A DNA stretch of 64,000 bases from Soehngenia longivitae (GTDB taxonomy: Bacteria > Bacillota > Clostridia > Tissierellales > Tissierellaceae), in assembly GCF_004684055.1 (NCBI RefSeq), contig NZ_SRIB01000007.1, positions 53,592-117,591 of the forward strand, given 5' to 3'. The translations under genes and the position numbers were made by a program. The first letter of the stretch is position 1, and each line of letters begins with the position of its first letter. The notes under the pieces are model-generated. The model had not been told where the DNA came from. It saw only the letters and a program-made list of their open reading frames with translations, and ran no database searches. Of the stretch, positions 21,590 to 32,806 are shown piece after piece.

Positions 21590-22000
21590 ATGAACGATAT
21601 AGAATTAATAAAATTGGCGATAAAAGCTAAAGAAAATGCTTATGTACCATATTCAAAATTTAAGGTTGGTGCAGCTTTAATAACTGAAGATGGTAGTGTA
21701 TATACTGGCTGCAATATAGAAAATGCATCTTATTCACCTACTATATGTGCTGAGAGAACAGCTATTGCAAAAGCTATCTCTGAAGGGCATAGAAAGATAA
21801 TTAAGATAGCTATTGTTGGAGATTCAAAATATACATATCCGTGTGGAGTATGTAGACAAGTTATCAGAGAATTTGGGAAGGATTCTCAAGTGATAATTGC
21901 TAATTCCGAAGAAGACTTTAAAAAATACAATCTAGCTGAATTGTTGCCTAATAGTTTTGGGCCTGAGGATTTAATTAAAGAGGTAAAAGATGATGTATAA
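21590..22000 (+). CDS. cdd: Cytidine deaminase
   Basis: 136 residues. Zinc and catalytic motif CAERTAI (Cys53, Glu55) and PCGVC (Cys85, Cys88), plus YSKFKVGAAL near the N-terminus; homotetrameric type. Pyrimidine salvage, cytidine to uridine. Located between the DgkA-like gene and era, as in Bacillus. Confidence 0.96.
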   Translation: MNDIELIKLAIKAKENAYVPYSKFKVGAALITEDGSVYTGCNIENASYSPTICAERTAIAKAISEGHRKIIKIAIVGDSKYTYPCGVCRQVIREFGKDSQVIIANSEEDFKKYNLAELLPNSFGPEDLIKEVKDDV

Positions 22001-22883
22001 GTCAGGATTTGTAACAGTTATCGGGAGACCAAATGTTGGAAAATCAACATTGCTAAATCAAATCATTGGAGAAAAGATATCTATAATTTCTGATAAACCT
22101 CAAACAACTAGAAATAAAATACAATTGGTATACACTGAAGAAAATATTCAAATTGTTTTCCTAGATACTCCTGGGATACAGACGCCCAAAAATGTTCTAG
22201 GAGAATACATGCTAAAAGTCTCAAAATCAACATTAAATGAAGTTGATGTTATTACATTTATGGTTGACAATAGCTTGGAAATAGGGAAACAAGACAAAGG
22301 AATTATTGAACAATTAATGGAAGTTAAAACTCCAAAAATTTTATTGATTAATAAGATAGATCAGCTGACAAAAGAAGAGATTGATTATTTAATCAATAAA
22401 TATAAAGCTATGAACATGTTTGAATATATTATACCAATTTCTGCTATACAAAATAAAAATATAGATTTATTTATAAGTGCATTGAAAAAGATGTTACCAG
22501 AAGGGCCTCAATATTATCCGGACGATATGATTACTGATCAACCAGAAAGAATGATTATTTCAGAAATAGTTAGAGAGAAGGCACTTAATAATCTGCAAGA
22601 GGAAATTCCTCATGGAATATATGTTGAAGTTCAAGAAATCAAAGAAAGAGAAGATAAAAACTTATTAGATGTGCATGTTAATTTGTACTGTGAGAAAGAA
22701 TCTCATAAAGGCATGATAATAGGTAAAAATGGGAAAATGCTTAAAAAAATAGGCACTGAAGCAAGGAATGATATTGAAAAGTTAATGGATACAAAAGTCA
22801 ATCTAAAAATTTGGGTTAAAGTTGAAAAAAATTGGAGAGACAAAGTAGATAAAGTGAAGTATTTTGGCTATAAACTAAGTTAA
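21990..22883 (+). CDS. era: GTPase Era
   Basis: 297 residues. GTPase motifs GRPNVGKST (about 12-20), DTPGIQ and NKID; C-terminal KH domain with GMIIGKNGKMLKKIG. Era binds the 3' end of 16S rRNA during 30S assembly. Overlaps the end of cdd by 11 bases; two adjacent ATGs (21990, 21993) are possible starts. Confidence 0.97.
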   Translation: MMYKSGFVTVIGRPNVGKSTLLNQIIGEKISIISDKPQTTRNKIQLVYTEENIQIVFLDTPGIQTPKNVLGEYMLKVSKSTLNEVDVITFMVDNSLEIGKQDKGIIEQLMEVKTPKILLINKIDQLTKEEIDYLINKYKAMNMFEYIIPISAIQNKNIDLFISALKKMLPEGPQYYPDDMITDQPERMIISEIVREKALNNLQEEIPHGIYVEVQEIKEREDKNLLDVHVNLYCEKESHKGMIIGKNGKMLKKIGTEARNDIEKLMDTKVNLKIWVKVEKNWRDKVDKVKYFGYKLS

Positions 22884-22896
22884 AAGAAGGATTCAT

Positions 22897-23655
22897 ATGG
22901 ATAATACTATAAAAACTCAGGGGATAGTGATTAAATCATCCAAATTTAAAGAGAACAGTAAAATATTGACAGTTTTTACACAAGAACTGGGTAAAATAAG
23001 CATAATGGCTCAAGGAGCAATGAAAGCAAATTCTAAAGCACTTGTATACTCTGAGGCTTTTTCGACAAGCGAATTTATTTTAAAGAAAGGCAGAAATTTT
23101 TATTATATCATAAGTGTTGATTTGATTGACTCTCACTACTATTTAAGAGAATCTATCGATGTTATGGCTGTTGGTTTTTATTTTCTTGATTTGGTTGACA
23201 AGTCCATTCCAGAAGCAGAAAAAAACGAGAAAATTTATAACATGATCATAGTAGCACTTGAAAATTTAGGAAATAATATTATAAATCGCTTAGACTTAGT
23301 TCTAGGGTATGAACTCAAACTAATCAGTTTAATTGGTTATAAACCGTACTTATTGAACTGCATAGATTGTCATACATCAAATTCTATCCATTGGTATTTC
23401 GACAATGAAAAAGGCGGTATATTGTGTTCGAATTGTAAGACAAGAGATAGCCAATATATTGATTCATTGTATATAAAGCAAATGATGAACTATATTAGCC
23501 TACCATTCAATAAATTATCTAATGACATAATGAACTTCGATGATAAATTAAAGCTGAACGTTCTAATTTATAAGTATATTCTAGATAAACTAGATATAAA
23601 AGAGTTAAAATCATGGAATATGCTAAAAGATGTTTTTGAGAATTCTATAACTTGA
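22897..23655 (+). CDS. recO: DNA repair protein RecO
   Basis: 252 residues. N-terminal OB fold starting TQGIVIKSSKFKENSKIL, central helical part, and a zinc finger made by CIDC and CSNC. RecO loads RecA onto gapped DNA with RecR. Follows era, the usual arrangement. The -35 box of the next transcription unit overlaps its stop codon. Confidence 0.94.
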   Translation: MDNTIKTQGIVIKSSKFKENSKILTVFTQELGKISIMAQGAMKANSKALVYSEAFSTSEFILKKGRNFYYIISVDLIDSHYYLRESIDVMAVGFYFLDLVDKSIPEAEKNEKIYNMIIVALENLGNNIINRLDLVLGYELKLISLIGYKPYLLNCIDCHTSNSIHWYFDNEKGGILCSNCKTRDSQYIDSLYIKQMMNYISLPFNKLSNDIMNFDDKLKLNVLIYKYILDKLDIKELKSWNMLKDVFENSIT

Positions 23656-23680
23656 CATATAAATGAAAATTTGGTAGATT
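23652..23680 (+). promoter_or_regulatory. Promoter of the glyQS T-box leader
   Basis: Perfect TTGACA (23652-23657), 17-base spacer, TAGATT (23675-23680). The -35 element overlaps the recO stop codon. Confidence 0.7.
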
Positions 23681-23689
23681 AAAATAAGT

Positions 23690-23890
23690 TATGAATATAG
23701 ATATACGATGATAAAGAAGGTCTTATAATCTGATTTATAGAGAGCTTAGGTTGGTGGAAACTAAGCATGAGGGTTATGAGATTGGAGCTTTTGAGTGTAT
23801 GAACTACAAGTGGGTGCTTTTGCATCAACTAGGGTGGAACCGCGGAAGTAACCTTTCGTCCCTATAGGGATAGGAAGGTTATTATTATTT
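23690..23890 (+). promoter_or_regulatory. Glycine T-box riboswitch (tRNA-sensing leader)
   Basis: The T-box core AGGGTGGAACCGCG is at 23831-23844. Stem I runs from about 23697 to 23800: TCTTATAATC pairs fully with GGTTATGAGA (allowing G-U), below which the specifier loop contains GGA at 23784-23786, a glycine codon. The TGGA of the T-box would pair with a tRNA end whose discriminator base is U, as in bacterial tRNA-Gly. Terminator arms AACCTT (23850-23855) and AAGGTT (23875-23880), with an inner TCCC/GGGA stem, are followed by an AT/T-rich stretch. Uncharged tRNA-Gly stabilises the antiterminator, switching on glyQS. The codon assignment comes from my own folding. Confidence 0.93.
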
Positions 23891-23921
23891 CATAATAAAA
23901 TTAAATATTAGGGGGACTAAT

Positions 23922-24809
23922 ATGAATTTCCAAGAGCTTATGTTAAAACTTTTGAATTTTTGGGGAGAAAAAGGTTGCTTGATAATGGAACCGTATGACA
24001 TTGAAAAAGGTGCAGGGACAATGAATCCACATACTTTTTTGCGAGCTCTAGGGCCAGAACCATGGAAGGTAGTATATGTTGAACCTTCTAGAAGACCTGC
24101 TGATGCGAGATATGGAGAAAATCCAAACAGAGTATATCAGCATCATCAACTGCAAGTAATATTAAAACCGAGCCCTGATAATATACAAGATTTATATCTT
24201 GAGAGCTTAAAAACAATAGGAATTGATCCAGTCAAACATGATATCAGATTTGTTGAAGACAATTGGGAAGCACCAACTTTAGGAGCATGGGGTTTGGGAT
24301 GGGAAGTATGGCTTGATGGTATGGAAATAACACAATTTACTTATTTTCAACAAGTTGGAGGAATAAATTGTGATTTAGAATCAGGGGAAATAACTTACGG
24401 ACTAGAGAGAATTGCCATGTATTTGCAAGATGTTGATAATGTATTTGACATCAAATGGAATGATAACATTACTTATAGAGATATATTTGCCAGGGCGGAG
24501 TATGAACATTCAGTTTACAGCTTCGAAAAAGCTGATATTAATGTATTAAATAATCTTTTTAATGTTTATGAAAATGAAGCAAATAAGATAATAGAACAGG
24601 GATTAGTTCTGCCAGCTTATGACTATGTATTAAAATGTTCGCATACTTTTAATGTGTTAGATGCTAGAGGAGCAATATCTGTATCTGAAAGAACTAATTT
24701 TATAGCAAGAGTACGCAATTTAGCTAAAAATATTGCATCTATGTATATAAAACAACGAGAAGAAATGCTATTTCCACTTTTACAAAAGGCTGGTGATATG
24801 AATGACTAG
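23922..24809 (+). CDS. glyQ: Glycyl-tRNA synthetase alpha subunit
   Basis: 295 residues, catalytic subunit of the tetrameric bacterial enzyme. Family motifs include [40 protein letters not shown] and [19 protein letters not shown]. Controlled by the glycine T-box immediately upstream. Its end overlaps glyS by 8 bases. Confidence 0.98.
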   Translation: MNFQELMLKLLNFWGEKGCLIMEPYDIEKGAGTMNPHTFLRALGPEPWKVVYVEPSRRPADARYGENPNRVYQHHQLQVILKPSPDNIQDLYLESLKTIGIDPVKHDIRFVEDNWEAPTLGAWGLGWEVWLDGMEITQFTYFQQVGGINCDLESGEITYGLERIAMYLQDVDNVFDIKWNDNITYRDIFARAEYEHSVYSFEKADINVLNNLFNVYENEANKIIEQGLVLPAYDYVLKCSHTFNVLDARGAISVSERTNFIARVRNLAKNIASMYIKQREEMLFPLLQKAGDMND

Positions 24810-26877
24810 AAGATATTTTCTAGAAATAGGCGTAGAAGAGCTTCCTGCTAGATTTATTGATGATGCCCTTATTCAACTAAAAAATAATTTTGAAAACACT
24901 TTAAACGACAATAGAATTAAATATAACACCATAGTAACATTTCAATCGCCCAGAAGACTTGCAATTGACGTCATAGGGCTTGAATCACGAGGCGAAAGTG
25001 AAGAAGTAATAATAAAAGGTCCTGCAAAGCGTATAGCATTTGATGAAGACAATAATCCTACTAAAGCATTAGAAGGATTTATAAAAGCTCAAAATGTCAA
25101 ATTAGAAGACATCTATTTTGAAACAATAAATAATGAAGAATACATTTTTACCAAGAAAATTAATGAAGGTAAACAATTAGAAGATGTATTACGAGAAAAC
25201 ATAGCTAGCAATATTAAAAGCATATCTTTTCCCAAAGCTATGAGGTGGGGAGGAAAAAATATAAAATTTGCAAGACCAATAAGATGGATTGTATCTTTGC
25301 TTGATGATGAAATCATGGAATTTGATTTTGAAGGGATACCTGTTTCTAATATAACAAGAGGCCATAGATTTTTAGGTAGTCAAAACATAGTGATAAAAGA
25401 AATTGAACAATACAAAGAACTCATGAGAAAGAACTATGTGATAGTAGATCCTCAAGAAAGGAAAGATATAATTAAGTATAATTCCCAAAAAATAGCGAGA
25501 GAGAAAGGCGGAAATGTTTTAAAAGACGATGATTTGTTAAATGAAGTCACGAATTTAGTAGAGTATCCAACTCCAATTATGGGAAGAATAAAGGAAGAAT
25601 ATTTAAATCTTCCATTCGATGTAATTGTCACACCTATGAGAGACCACTTAAGATTTTTCCCTTGTATTGATGATAAAAATAGACTATTACCATATTTTAT
25701 AACTATTCGCAATGGCGATGATAAATTTATTGATACAGTTATCAAGGGAAATGAGAAAGTACTTGGGGCTAGGTTAGAAGATGCAAAGTTTTTCTATAAT
25801 GAAGATATTAAATATCCTTTAGAGACATATGTCGAAAAACTCAAAAGATTAACTTTTCAAGAGAAATTAGGGACTATGTATGATAAAACCACAAGGCTTC
25901 AGAGACTTTCGGGGAAAATAGCAGATTACCTAGAAGTTGGGGATGAAACCAAGAAAAATATTTTGCGAGCTAGTTATCTTTCTAAAGCGGATTTGGTTAC
26001 TAAAATTGTCACAGAATTTACTGAACTACAAGGTAAGATGGGAATGGAATATGCTGAAAAATCTGGAGAAAACAAGATCGTCAGTCAAGCAATTTATGAA
26101 CAATATTTACCACGATTTTCACAAGATAATTTGCCTAAAACGACAGCTGGTGCAGTTTTATCTATAACTGATAAATTGGATTCTATATGCGGCTTATTCG
26201 CAATAGGAATTCAACCTACTGGTTCTCAAGATCCTTTTGCGTTAAGAAGAGGAGCATTGGGTATAATAAATATAGTTATAGATAAGAAATTAAATGTATC
26301 TTTAAAAGATCTGATTGATTTCTCACTTTATATTTATATAGAGGAGAATAATTTGGCATGTGATTTTAATAAAGTTAGAAGTGAGATATTTGATTTCTTT
26401 ATGGCAAGAGCAAAGAATATGTTAACAGAGCAAAAAATTAGACATGATGTTGTAGATTCTATAATTAGTACCGGAACAGACAATATTTATGACATAGTTA
26501 TTCGGGCAGATAAAATCACTAATTGGCTAAAATATGAAGGGGCACAAAAAACCATAGTATCTTTTGATAGATTGACTGCTCTAGCTGATAAGGCTATTTC
26601 TTCTAATGTTGTCAGAAATTTATTATCTGTAGATGAGCTAGAATTATATGATGCTTTTAATAAAATTGAGGATAAAGTCAGCACTTATATTAACAAAAAA
26701 GAGTATGATAAAGCACTTAATGAGTTGGGATATTTAGCAGATCCAATAAATAAATACCTAGATAATGTCATGGTAATGGTAGATGATGATAGTATCAGAA
26801 ACAATAGATTGGCATTGATTAAATTAATCAGAGATAAATCATTAAACATCTGTGATTTATCACTTATACAAGTATAA
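24802..26877 (+). CDS. glyS: Glycyl-tRNA synthetase beta subunit
   Basis: 691 residues, the tRNA-binding and anticodon-recognition subunit. Opens with [13 protein letters not shown] and contains the HD-like region and [18 protein letters not shown], both diagnostic. Translationally coupled to glyQ; a terminator follows. Confidence 0.97.
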   Translation: MTRRYFLEIGVEELPARFIDDALIQLKNNFENTLNDNRIKYNTIVTFQSPRRLAIDVIGLESRGESEEVIIKGPAKRIAFDEDNNPTKALEGFIKAQNVKLEDIYFETINNEEYIFTKKINEGKQLEDVLRENIASNIKSISFPKAMRWGGKNIKFARPIRWIVSLLDDEIMEFDFEGIPVSNITRGHRFLGSQNIVIKEIEQYKELMRKNYVIVDPQERKDIIKYNSQKIAREKGGNVLKDDDLLNEVTNLVEYPTPIMGRIKEEYLNLPFDVIVTPMRDHLRFFPCIDDKNRLLPYFITIRNGDDKFIDTVIKGNEKVLGARLEDAKFFYNEDIKYPLETYVEKLKRLTFQEKLGTMYDKTTRLQRLSGKIADYLEVGDETKKNILRASYLSKADLVTKIVTEFTELQGKMGMEYAEKSGENKIVSQAIYEQYLPRFSQDNLPKTTAGAVLSITDKLDSICGLFAIGIQPTGSQDPFALRRGALGIINIVIDKKLNVSLKDLIDFSLYIYIEENNLACDFNKVRSEIFDFFMARAKNMLTEQKIRHDVVDSIISTGTDNIYDIVIRADKITNWLKYEGAQKTIVSFDRLTALADKAISSNVVRNLLSVDELELYDAFNKIEDKVSTYINKKEYDKALNELGYLADPINKYLDNVMVMVDDDSIRNNRLALIKLIRDKSLNICDLSLIQV

Positions 26878-26894
26878 AAACATGGGTTTAGACT

Positions 26895-26923
26895 AGAGTG
26901 TTCAACGAGGAGCACTCTTTTTC
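26895..26923 (+). terminator. Intrinsic terminator after glyS
   Basis: AGAGTG (26895-26900) pairs with CACTCT (26913-26918), extended imperfectly inward, followed by TTTTTCTT. Confidence 0.75.
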
Positions 26924-27005
26924 TTACAAAATAAACAAGGTATTAGTGATTTTGAATAGAATATAATATATACTCTATTGAGATAATTTGAAGGGAGATA
27001 ATGAT

Positions 27006-28022
27006 ATGAATATTAGGCAAATATCTGAAGAAGAAGAAAAAATAAGACTATCTCCTTATGCCAAATTGAGTAGTGATACAAAAGGCAGACAGAAAGAAGA
27101 AATAAAATGTGAAATTCGTACAGAATTTCAAAGAGACCGTGATAGGATTATTCACTCTAAAGCATTTCGCAGGTTAAAGCATAAAACTCAAGTATTTATT
27201 GCTCCAGAAGGTGATCACTATAGAACTAGATTGACACATACACTTGAAGTCTCACAAATTGCAAGAACTATCGCTAGAGCCCTGAAATTAAATGAGGATT
27301 TGGTAGAAGCAATTTCCTTAGCACATGATCTAGGTCATACTCCGTTCGGACATACAGGCGAAAAGATATTGAATGAATTACATCCAAATGGTTTTAAGCA
27401 CAATTTACAAAGCATAAGGGTTGTAGACTTGCTAGAATTCCATGAGAATAGACCAGGACTTAATTTGACTTTTGAAGTTAGAGAAGGTATAATAAATCAT
27501 TCTGGAGATAATTTATCAAACACGTTAGAAGGACAATTAGTAAAATATGCAGACAGAATTGCATATATCAATCATGACATTGATGATGCAATAAGAGCAG
27601 AGGTAATTAGTGAGGATATGCTCCCTAAAGATTGCTTAAGTATATTAGGTGAAACTCACAGTAAGAGGATAAATACTTTGATAACCGATATAATTGAAAA
27701 CAGTATAAACCAAGATGTAATAACGATGAGTGAAGCTATAAGAGTTCAAATGGAAGACTTAAGACAATTCATGTTTGAAAATGTGTATTTTAATAAAAAA
27801 GCAAAAAAAGAAGATGATAAGGCTGAATATATAGTCGAACAAGTATATAATTATTTTTTAACTCATTTTGACAAGTTACCAGACAATACTAAGAAAATTT
27901 ATGTTGATATTTCTGCCACAAAAGAGGACATCATTTGTGATTATATAGCAGGTATGACAGATAGATTTATGTTGAATACTTTTATGGATTTATTTGTTCC
28001 AAAAGCATGGGACAGAATGTAA
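27006..28022 (+). CDS. dGTP triphosphohydrolase-like HD protein
   Basis: 338 residues from the ATG at 27006, 8 bases after AAGGGAG; a TTG at 26988 would place the binding site inside the gene. HD-domain motifs [12 protein letters not shown] (His78), [15 protein letters not shown] (His107-Asp108) and the later [14 protein letters not shown]. Family members hydrolyse dNTPs to nucleoside and triphosphate. Directly upstream of dnaG-rpoD, the usual clostridial context. Confidence 0.93.
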   Translation: MNIRQISEEEEKIRLSPYAKLSSDTKGRQKEEIKCEIRTEFQRDRDRIIHSKAFRRLKHKTQVFIAPEGDHYRTRLTHTLEVSQIARTIARALKLNEDLVEAISLAHDLGHTPFGHTGEKILNELHPNGFKHNLQSIRVVDLLEFHENRPGLNLTFEVREGIINHSGDNLSNTLEGQLVKYADRIAYINHDIDDAIRAEVISEDMLPKDCLSILGETHSKRINTLITDIIENSINQDVITMSEAIRVQMEDLRQFMFENVYFNKKAKKEDDKAEYIVEQVYNYFLTHFDKLPDNTKKIYVDISATKEDIICDYIAGMTDRFMLNTFMDLFVPKAWDRM

Positions 28023-28037
28023 AGATGGTGAAAAGAA

Positions 28038-29831
28038 ATGACTCAACTAGGAGATAATTTTGTCGATAAAATCAAAGAAGAAGTAGATATTGTAGAATTA
28101 ATTGGTAATTATGTTCAACTTAAAAAAACTGGTATTAATTATGTTGGATTATGCCCTTTTCATAGTGAGAAGACTCCTTCTTTTACTGTTTCACCAACAA
28201 AGAAGCTCTATCATTGCTTTGGCTGTGGAGAAGGCGGAGATATTATTGGGTTTATAATGAAACAAGAGAATCTTGATTTCATCGAAGCTATAAAGTTCAT
28301 TGCTGATAGATACAACATAAATATAGATTTTAAAGAGAGTAATATAGATAATAGCTTAAAAAATAGAATATTTGATATAAATAAATTAAGTAGTGAATAC
28401 TATCATAAAAATCTATTTACAAATAAAACTGCTTTAGAATACCTATCTAAAAGAAAAATTAATTCAAAAATAGCAAAAGAATTTCATATTGGGTTTGCCA
28501 ATGATTCATGGGATGGATTGGTGAATTTTCTTAAAAATCATGGGATAGCAGAAGAGGATATTGTAAGAGCTGGGTTAGCTAGCAGAAAGAAGAATGGCAA
28601 TGGATATGTTGATAGATTCAGAAATCGGATTATATTTCCAATCTATGATATAAAATCAAGGGTTATTGGATTCGGTGGAAGGGTTTTAGATGACTCATTG
28701 CCTAAATATTTAAATTCACCTGATACATTAGTTTTTAGCAAGGGAAACCATTTATATGGATTAAATAACTATCTAAAATCATCTAACCAAGAAAGAATAA
28801 TTTTGGTCGAAGGGTATATGGATGTAATATCCCTTTACAGATCAGGAATAACATGTGCTGTTGCAAGCTTAGGCACAGCACTAACTATTAATCAAGTAAA
28901 GCTTTTAAAGCAATATAGTTCTAACATATATGTGTGTTATGACTCTGATGAAGCTGGTCAAAGGGCCACTTTAAAAGCAATTGACATCTTGACACGATCT
29001 GGTGTAGAGCCTAAAGTAATAATTTTGCCAAATGGAAACGATCCTGATGATTTTATAAAGGAAAACGGGATTGAAGAATTTGAAAAAATCATTGAAAAAG
29101 CTTTATCTTACATTGAATTCAAGGTATATTTAATGGAAAGAAAGTACGATATAACCAAAGAAAGTCAAAAAATAGATTTTTTACGAGAAATGGCAAAAAT
29201 ATTATCGGGGATAAAATCTTCTGTTGCAAGAGAGATATATTTACAAAAATATTCTGACAAATACAATGTTTCTAAAGAAGCAATATTAGCAGAAATGGGT
29301 ATAAATAATAAAAGAGAATTAAAGCTAATAAAAAAACTCACCGAAAATAATAAAACATCACATCCAAAAGCTGAATTAGAAGCAATATCATTAATTTTAC
29401 TAGATAACGAGGAATCTAGAAAGCTAGCAGAGAGACTTGAAGAGGAGTATTTTCAAGATTTTTATTGCAGACTTTGTTTTTCAACAATAAAAAACAGAAT
29501 TATAGAGGGAAAAGCAATTTCACCACAAGCTATTTTAGAAGATCTTATTGATTACTCTGAATTTAGGCCGCAGATAGAAAATATACTTTTTAGAGAGCTT
29601 GAATATGATTTGAACAATTTAAATGAGTTTATAAATGATATAATAAAAAACTTAGAATTAAATATTATTATTAATCAACGTGATAATTTAATAAGTAAAA
29701 TAAAGGGAATTGAAAATGACGTGCAATATAAAGAAGAGGTTATTAAACTTACAATAGAAGTAGCTAAACTTAATAAGAAAATAGCTCTTATTAACACTAG
29801 TGGGGAGGAAGTAAGTTGGACGAAAAAGTAA
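28038..29831 (+). CDS. dnaG: DNA primase
   Basis: 597 residues. CHC2-type zinc-binding domain (Cys39, His42, Cys60, Cys63 in CPFH and CFGCG), the RNA polymerase-like core with [17 protein letters not shown], and TOPRIM with [11 protein letters not shown] and YDSDEAG; a C-terminal DnaB-interaction part. Synthesises RNA primers at the fork. Overlaps the start of rpoD by 16 bases. Confidence 0.97.
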   Translation: MTQLGDNFVDKIKEEVDIVELIGNYVQLKKTGINYVGLCPFHSEKTPSFTVSPTKKLYHCFGCGEGGDIIGFIMKQENLDFIEAIKFIADRYNINIDFKESNIDNSLKNRIFDINKLSSEYYHKNLFTNKTALEYLSKRKINSKIAKEFHIGFANDSWDGLVNFLKNHGIAEEDIVRAGLASRKKNGNGYVDRFRNRIIFPIYDIKSRVIGFGGRVLDDSLPKYLNSPDTLVFSKGNHLYGLNNYLKSSNQERIILVEGYMDVISLYRSGITCAVASLGTALTINQVKLLKQYSSNIYVCYDSDEAGQRATLKAIDILTRSGVEPKVIILPNGNDPDDFIKENGIEEFEKIIEKALSYIEFKVYLMERKYDITKESQKIDFLREMAKILSGIKSSVAREIYLQKYSDKYNVSKEAILAEMGINNKRELKLIKKLTENNKTSHPKAELEAISLILLDNEESRKLAERLEEEYFQDFYCRLCFSTIKNRIIEGKAISPQAILEDLIDYSEFRPQIENILFRELEYDLNNLNEFINDIIKNLELNIIINQRDNLISKIKGIENDVQYKEEVIKLTIEVAKLNKKIALINTSGEEVSWTKK

Positions 29832-30970
29832 AAAATAACAATAATAATTTAACGAACAAACAAATAGCTGAAAAAAACTTGATTCAAAAAGGCAAGAAAA
29901 AAGGTGTGCTTACGCATAAAGAAATATTAGATACTCTTGAAACCGTAGAGCTTGAGCCTGAAGAAATCGATGAGTTTTACCAGAAATTAGAAGACTTAAA
30001 CATTGACATAATTGGTGACAAAGAAGAAATAGAAGAGATAGAGGTCATTGAAGATCCAGATGAGTTGATAACTGATGTTGATGATACGGATATTGAAGTA
30101 GATGAGGAATCAAAGGGAGATATATCATTACCTAAAGGCGTAAGTGTAGATGATCCAGTTAGAATGTATCTAAAAGAAATAGGGAAAATTCCATTGTTAA
30201 CAACAGAAGAGGAAATAGAACTCGCTAAAAGAATGGAAAACGGAGATGAGGAAGCAAAAAGGAAACTTGCAGAAGCAAATCTTAGACTAGTGGTTAGTAT
30301 TGCTAAAAAATACGTAGGCAGGGGAATGTTATTCTTAGACTTAATTCAAGAGGGAAACCTTGGGTTAATGAAAGCTGTTGAAAAATTCGAATATAAGAAA
30401 GGGTTTAAATTTAGCACATATGCAACATGGTGGATTAGACAAGCTATTACTAGAGCTATAGCAGATCAAGCAAGAACTATAAGAATACCAGTACACATGG
30501 TAGAGACCATCAACAAATTAGTAAGAGTTCAAAGGCAATTAGTTATGGAGTTAGGAAGAGATCCTACTCCTGAAGAAATAGCTGCAGAAATGGAAATGGA
30601 AGTTGATAAAGTTAGAGAGATCATGAAGATTGCGCAAGAGCCAGTTTCTTTAGAAACTCCTATTGGGGAAGAAGAAGATAGTCACTTAGGCGATTTCATT
30701 CCAGACGAAGAAATTCTTGCACCCGCAGATGCGGCTACATTTACAATGTTAAAGGAACAATTAATAGAGGTTCTAGATAGTTTGACACCCAGGGAGCAAA
30801 AAGTATTGAAACTTCGATTTGGGTTAGAAGATGGAAGAGCTAGAACATTAGAAGAAGTCGGAAAAGAATTTGATGTGACGAGAGAACGAATTAGACAAAT
30901 TGAAGCAAAAGCATTGAGAAAATTGAGGCACCCAAGTAGAAGTAAAAAGTTAAAAGATTTTTTAGAATAA
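29816..30970 (+). CDS. rpoD: RNA polymerase primary sigma factor (sigma-70/SigA)
   Basis: 384 residues, TTG start after GGGGAGG. Acidic N-terminal region 1.1-like part, region 1.2 ([18 protein letters not shown]), region 2 with [28 protein letters not shown] (here cited in part), region 3, and region 4 ending with [20 protein letters not shown]. It is the housekeeping sigma factor recognising TTGACA/TATAAT promoters such as those seen in this window. dnaG-rpoD is the macromolecular synthesis operon. Confidence 0.98.
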   Translation: MDEKVKNNNNNLTNKQIAEKNLIQKGKKKGVLTHKEILDTLETVELEPEEIDEFYQKLEDLNIDIIGDKEEIEEIEVIEDPDELITDVDDTDIEVDEESKGDISLPKGVSVDDPVRMYLKEIGKIPLLTTEEEIELAKRMENGDEEAKRKLAEANLRLVVSIAKKYVGRGMLFLDLIQEGNLGLMKAVEKFEYKKGFKFSTYATWWIRQAITRAIADQARTIRIPVHMVETINKLVRVQRQLVMELGRDPTPEEIAAEMEMEVDKVREIMKIAQEPVSLETPIGEEEDSHLGDFIPDEEILAPADAATFTMLKEQLIEVLDSLTPREQKVLKLRFGLEDGRARTLEEVGKEFDVTRERIRQIEAKALRKLRHPSRSKKLKDFLE

Positions 30971-30995
30971 GATTCGTAAAACGAATCTTATTTTT
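30966..30995 (+). terminator. Intrinsic terminator after rpoD
   Basis: AATAAGATTCGT (30966-30977), AAA loop, ACGAATCTTATT (30981-30992), then TTT. It starts inside the last codons of rpoD. Since trmK starts only 14 bases later, part of the transcripts must read through or trmK has its own unseen promoter. Confidence 0.8.
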
Positions 30996-31008
30996 GAAAG
31001 GAGTAATT

Positions 31009-31704
31009 ATGAGGTTATCAAAAAGGCTTCAATCAATTGTTAGCTTAGTACCAGATAATTCAATTGTTGCAGATATTGGCACTGATCATGGTTATGTACC
31101 ATTCAAACTAATAGAGAGTGGGAAATCAAAAAGGATCATTGCTACAGACATTAGCAATGAATCCCTTAACAAAACAATATCTTATATTAAACAAGATTTA
31201 TTGATTGACGGAAAAATAGTTACAAGAGTAGGAAATGGATTGGTCCCAATTAAGCCGTTTGAAGTAGACACTGTAATAATAGCTGGAATGGGTGGTATTC
31301 TTATATCAGATATATTAAAAGAAGATATAAAGAAAACTGATAGCTTTGTCAACTTTATCTTACAGCCAATGGTTGCATCAACCGAGTTGAGAGTGTTTCT
31401 AAATAAAAATGGTTTTGAAATAATTGACGAGGATCTAGTAGCAGAAGATGGATTTATTTATGAAGTAATTTATGCAAAAAGAGGACTTGAGTTGATAGCG
31501 GATGAAATATATTTTGAAATTGGGAGAAAATTAATACAAAAAAGACATCCATTATTAAATGAATTCATTTCTAAAAAAATAGAAGAGGCTCTTTTCATTA
31601 TCTCAGAGTTAGACAAACATCTTTATTCACCAAAAGCTCAAGAAAAGAGACAAGATTTAGAGAAGAAAATAGCAAAGTATAAGGAGGTGTTACAATGCTT
31701 GTAG
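31009..31704 (+). CDS. trmK: tRNA (adenine22-N1)-methyltransferase
   Basis: 231 residues from the ATG at 31009, preceded by AAAGGAG. N-terminal SAM-binding fold with VADIGTDHGYVPF and IIAGMGGILI, C-terminal coiled coil. Matches the TrmK/YqfN family that makes m1A22 in tRNA of Gram-positives. rpoD-trmK-NIF3 is the conserved order. Overlaps the next gene by 10 bases. Confidence 0.93.
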   Translation: MRLSKRLQSIVSLVPDNSIVADIGTDHGYVPFKLIESGKSKRIIATDISNESLNKTISYIKQDLLIDGKIVTRVGNGLVPIKPFEVDTVIIAGMGGILISDILKEDIKKTDSFVNFILQPMVASTELRVFLNKNGFEIIDEDLVAEDGFIYEVIYAKRGLELIADEIYFEIGRKLIQKRHPLLNEFISKKIEEALFIISELDKHLYSPKAQEKRQDLEKKIAKYKEVLQCL

Positions 31705-32795
31705 GAGATATTACAAAAGTAATTGAGAATTTTGCTCCTTTGTATTTAGCAGAAGAATGGGATAACTCAGGATTACAAGTCGGAAACTTAAAAAATGAGG
31801 TAAATAGGGTATTATTATCCTTAGATGCATCAGAGAGAGCAATTGAGAAAGCAATTGAGAATAAATGTGAATTGATCGTAACACATCATCCCTTTTTATT
31901 TAATCCAGTATCTTCAATAGATTTATCAAGTACTAAAGGTAAATCTATTGAGAAATTGATTAAATCTAATATAAATGTCTACTCTGCACATACTAATCTA
32001 GATGTGACGAATGAAGGAGTAAATGACATTCTAGCAAACATTATTGGAATAAAAAACAAAAAAGTTTTAAAATCAACAATATACGATTATTTATATAAAA
32101 TTGTAGTATATGTTCCAAAAACTCATGAACATAATATACTGAAAGCTTTGTCTACTTCTGGTGCTGGATTTATAGGCGATTATAGTGACTGTAGTTTTTC
32201 TTCAATTGGAATTGGCAGATTTAAACCCCTTGAAGGCAGCAATCCATTTATAGGACAATTAAATGAAGTTGAAGAAGTAGAAGAAGTCAGAATAGAAGCA
32301 ATTGTAACAAAGAAAATTTTACATAAAACAATATATGAAGTTAAAAAAGCACATCCTTATGAAGAAGTAGCTTTAGACATTATAAAATTGGAAAACTTAA
32401 ATGAACAATACGGTTATGGCAGAGTTGGAGATATTGATCCTATTTCATTAAACGAAGCATTTGATATGATAAAATCAAGATTAGGGACTCAAAATTTAAT
32501 TGTGTATGGGGAAAAAAACATTCAAATTAGAAGAATTGCTGTATGCGGTGGTAGTGGGAGTGATTTTATAGTTGATGCAAAAAAAGAAAATGCTGATTTA
32601 TATTTAACATCAGATGTAAAATATCATGATGCTCAATTAGCTAAAGAATTGGATCTGGTTTTAATAGATGCTGGACATTTTTACACAGAAAAACCAGTAC
32701 TGAATAAATTAAAAGAGTTTTTGAACAAGGAATTAGAAAATCATGTCGAGTGCATTATATTTGAAGATCCATCATATTGTTATGACATTCTATAG
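31695..32795 (+). CDS. Nif3-like dinuclear metal centre protein (YqfO/GTP cyclohydrolase I type 2 family)
   Basis: 366 residues. Metal motif THHPFLF near residues 56-62, AHTNLDV, and a C-terminal motif with DAGHF; the middle (about 130-235) holds the PII-like inserted domain with HPYEEVALDI found in longer family members. The family is a widespread hexameric di-metal protein whose substrate is not settled; annotation as a GTP cyclohydrolase is common but weakly supported. Coupled to trmK. Confidence 0.92.
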   Translation: MLVGDITKVIENFAPLYLAEEWDNSGLQVGNLKNEVNRVLLSLDASERAIEKAIENKCELIVTHHPFLFNPVSSIDLSSTKGKSIEKLIKSNINVYSAHTNLDVTNEGVNDILANIIGIKNKKVLKSTIYDYLYKIVVYVPKTHEHNILKALSTSGAGFIGDYSDCSFSSIGIGRFKPLEGSNPFIGQLNEVEEVEEVRIEAIVTKKILHKTIYEVKKAHPYEEVALDIIKLENLNEQYGYGRVGDIDPISLNEAFDMIKSRLGTQNLIVYGEKNIQIRRIAVCGGSGSDFIVDAKKENADLYLTSDVKYHDAQLAKELDLVLIDAGHFYTEKPVLNKLKEFLNKELENHVECIIFEDPSYCYDIL

Positions 32796-32806
32796 GAGGA
32801 AATAAT

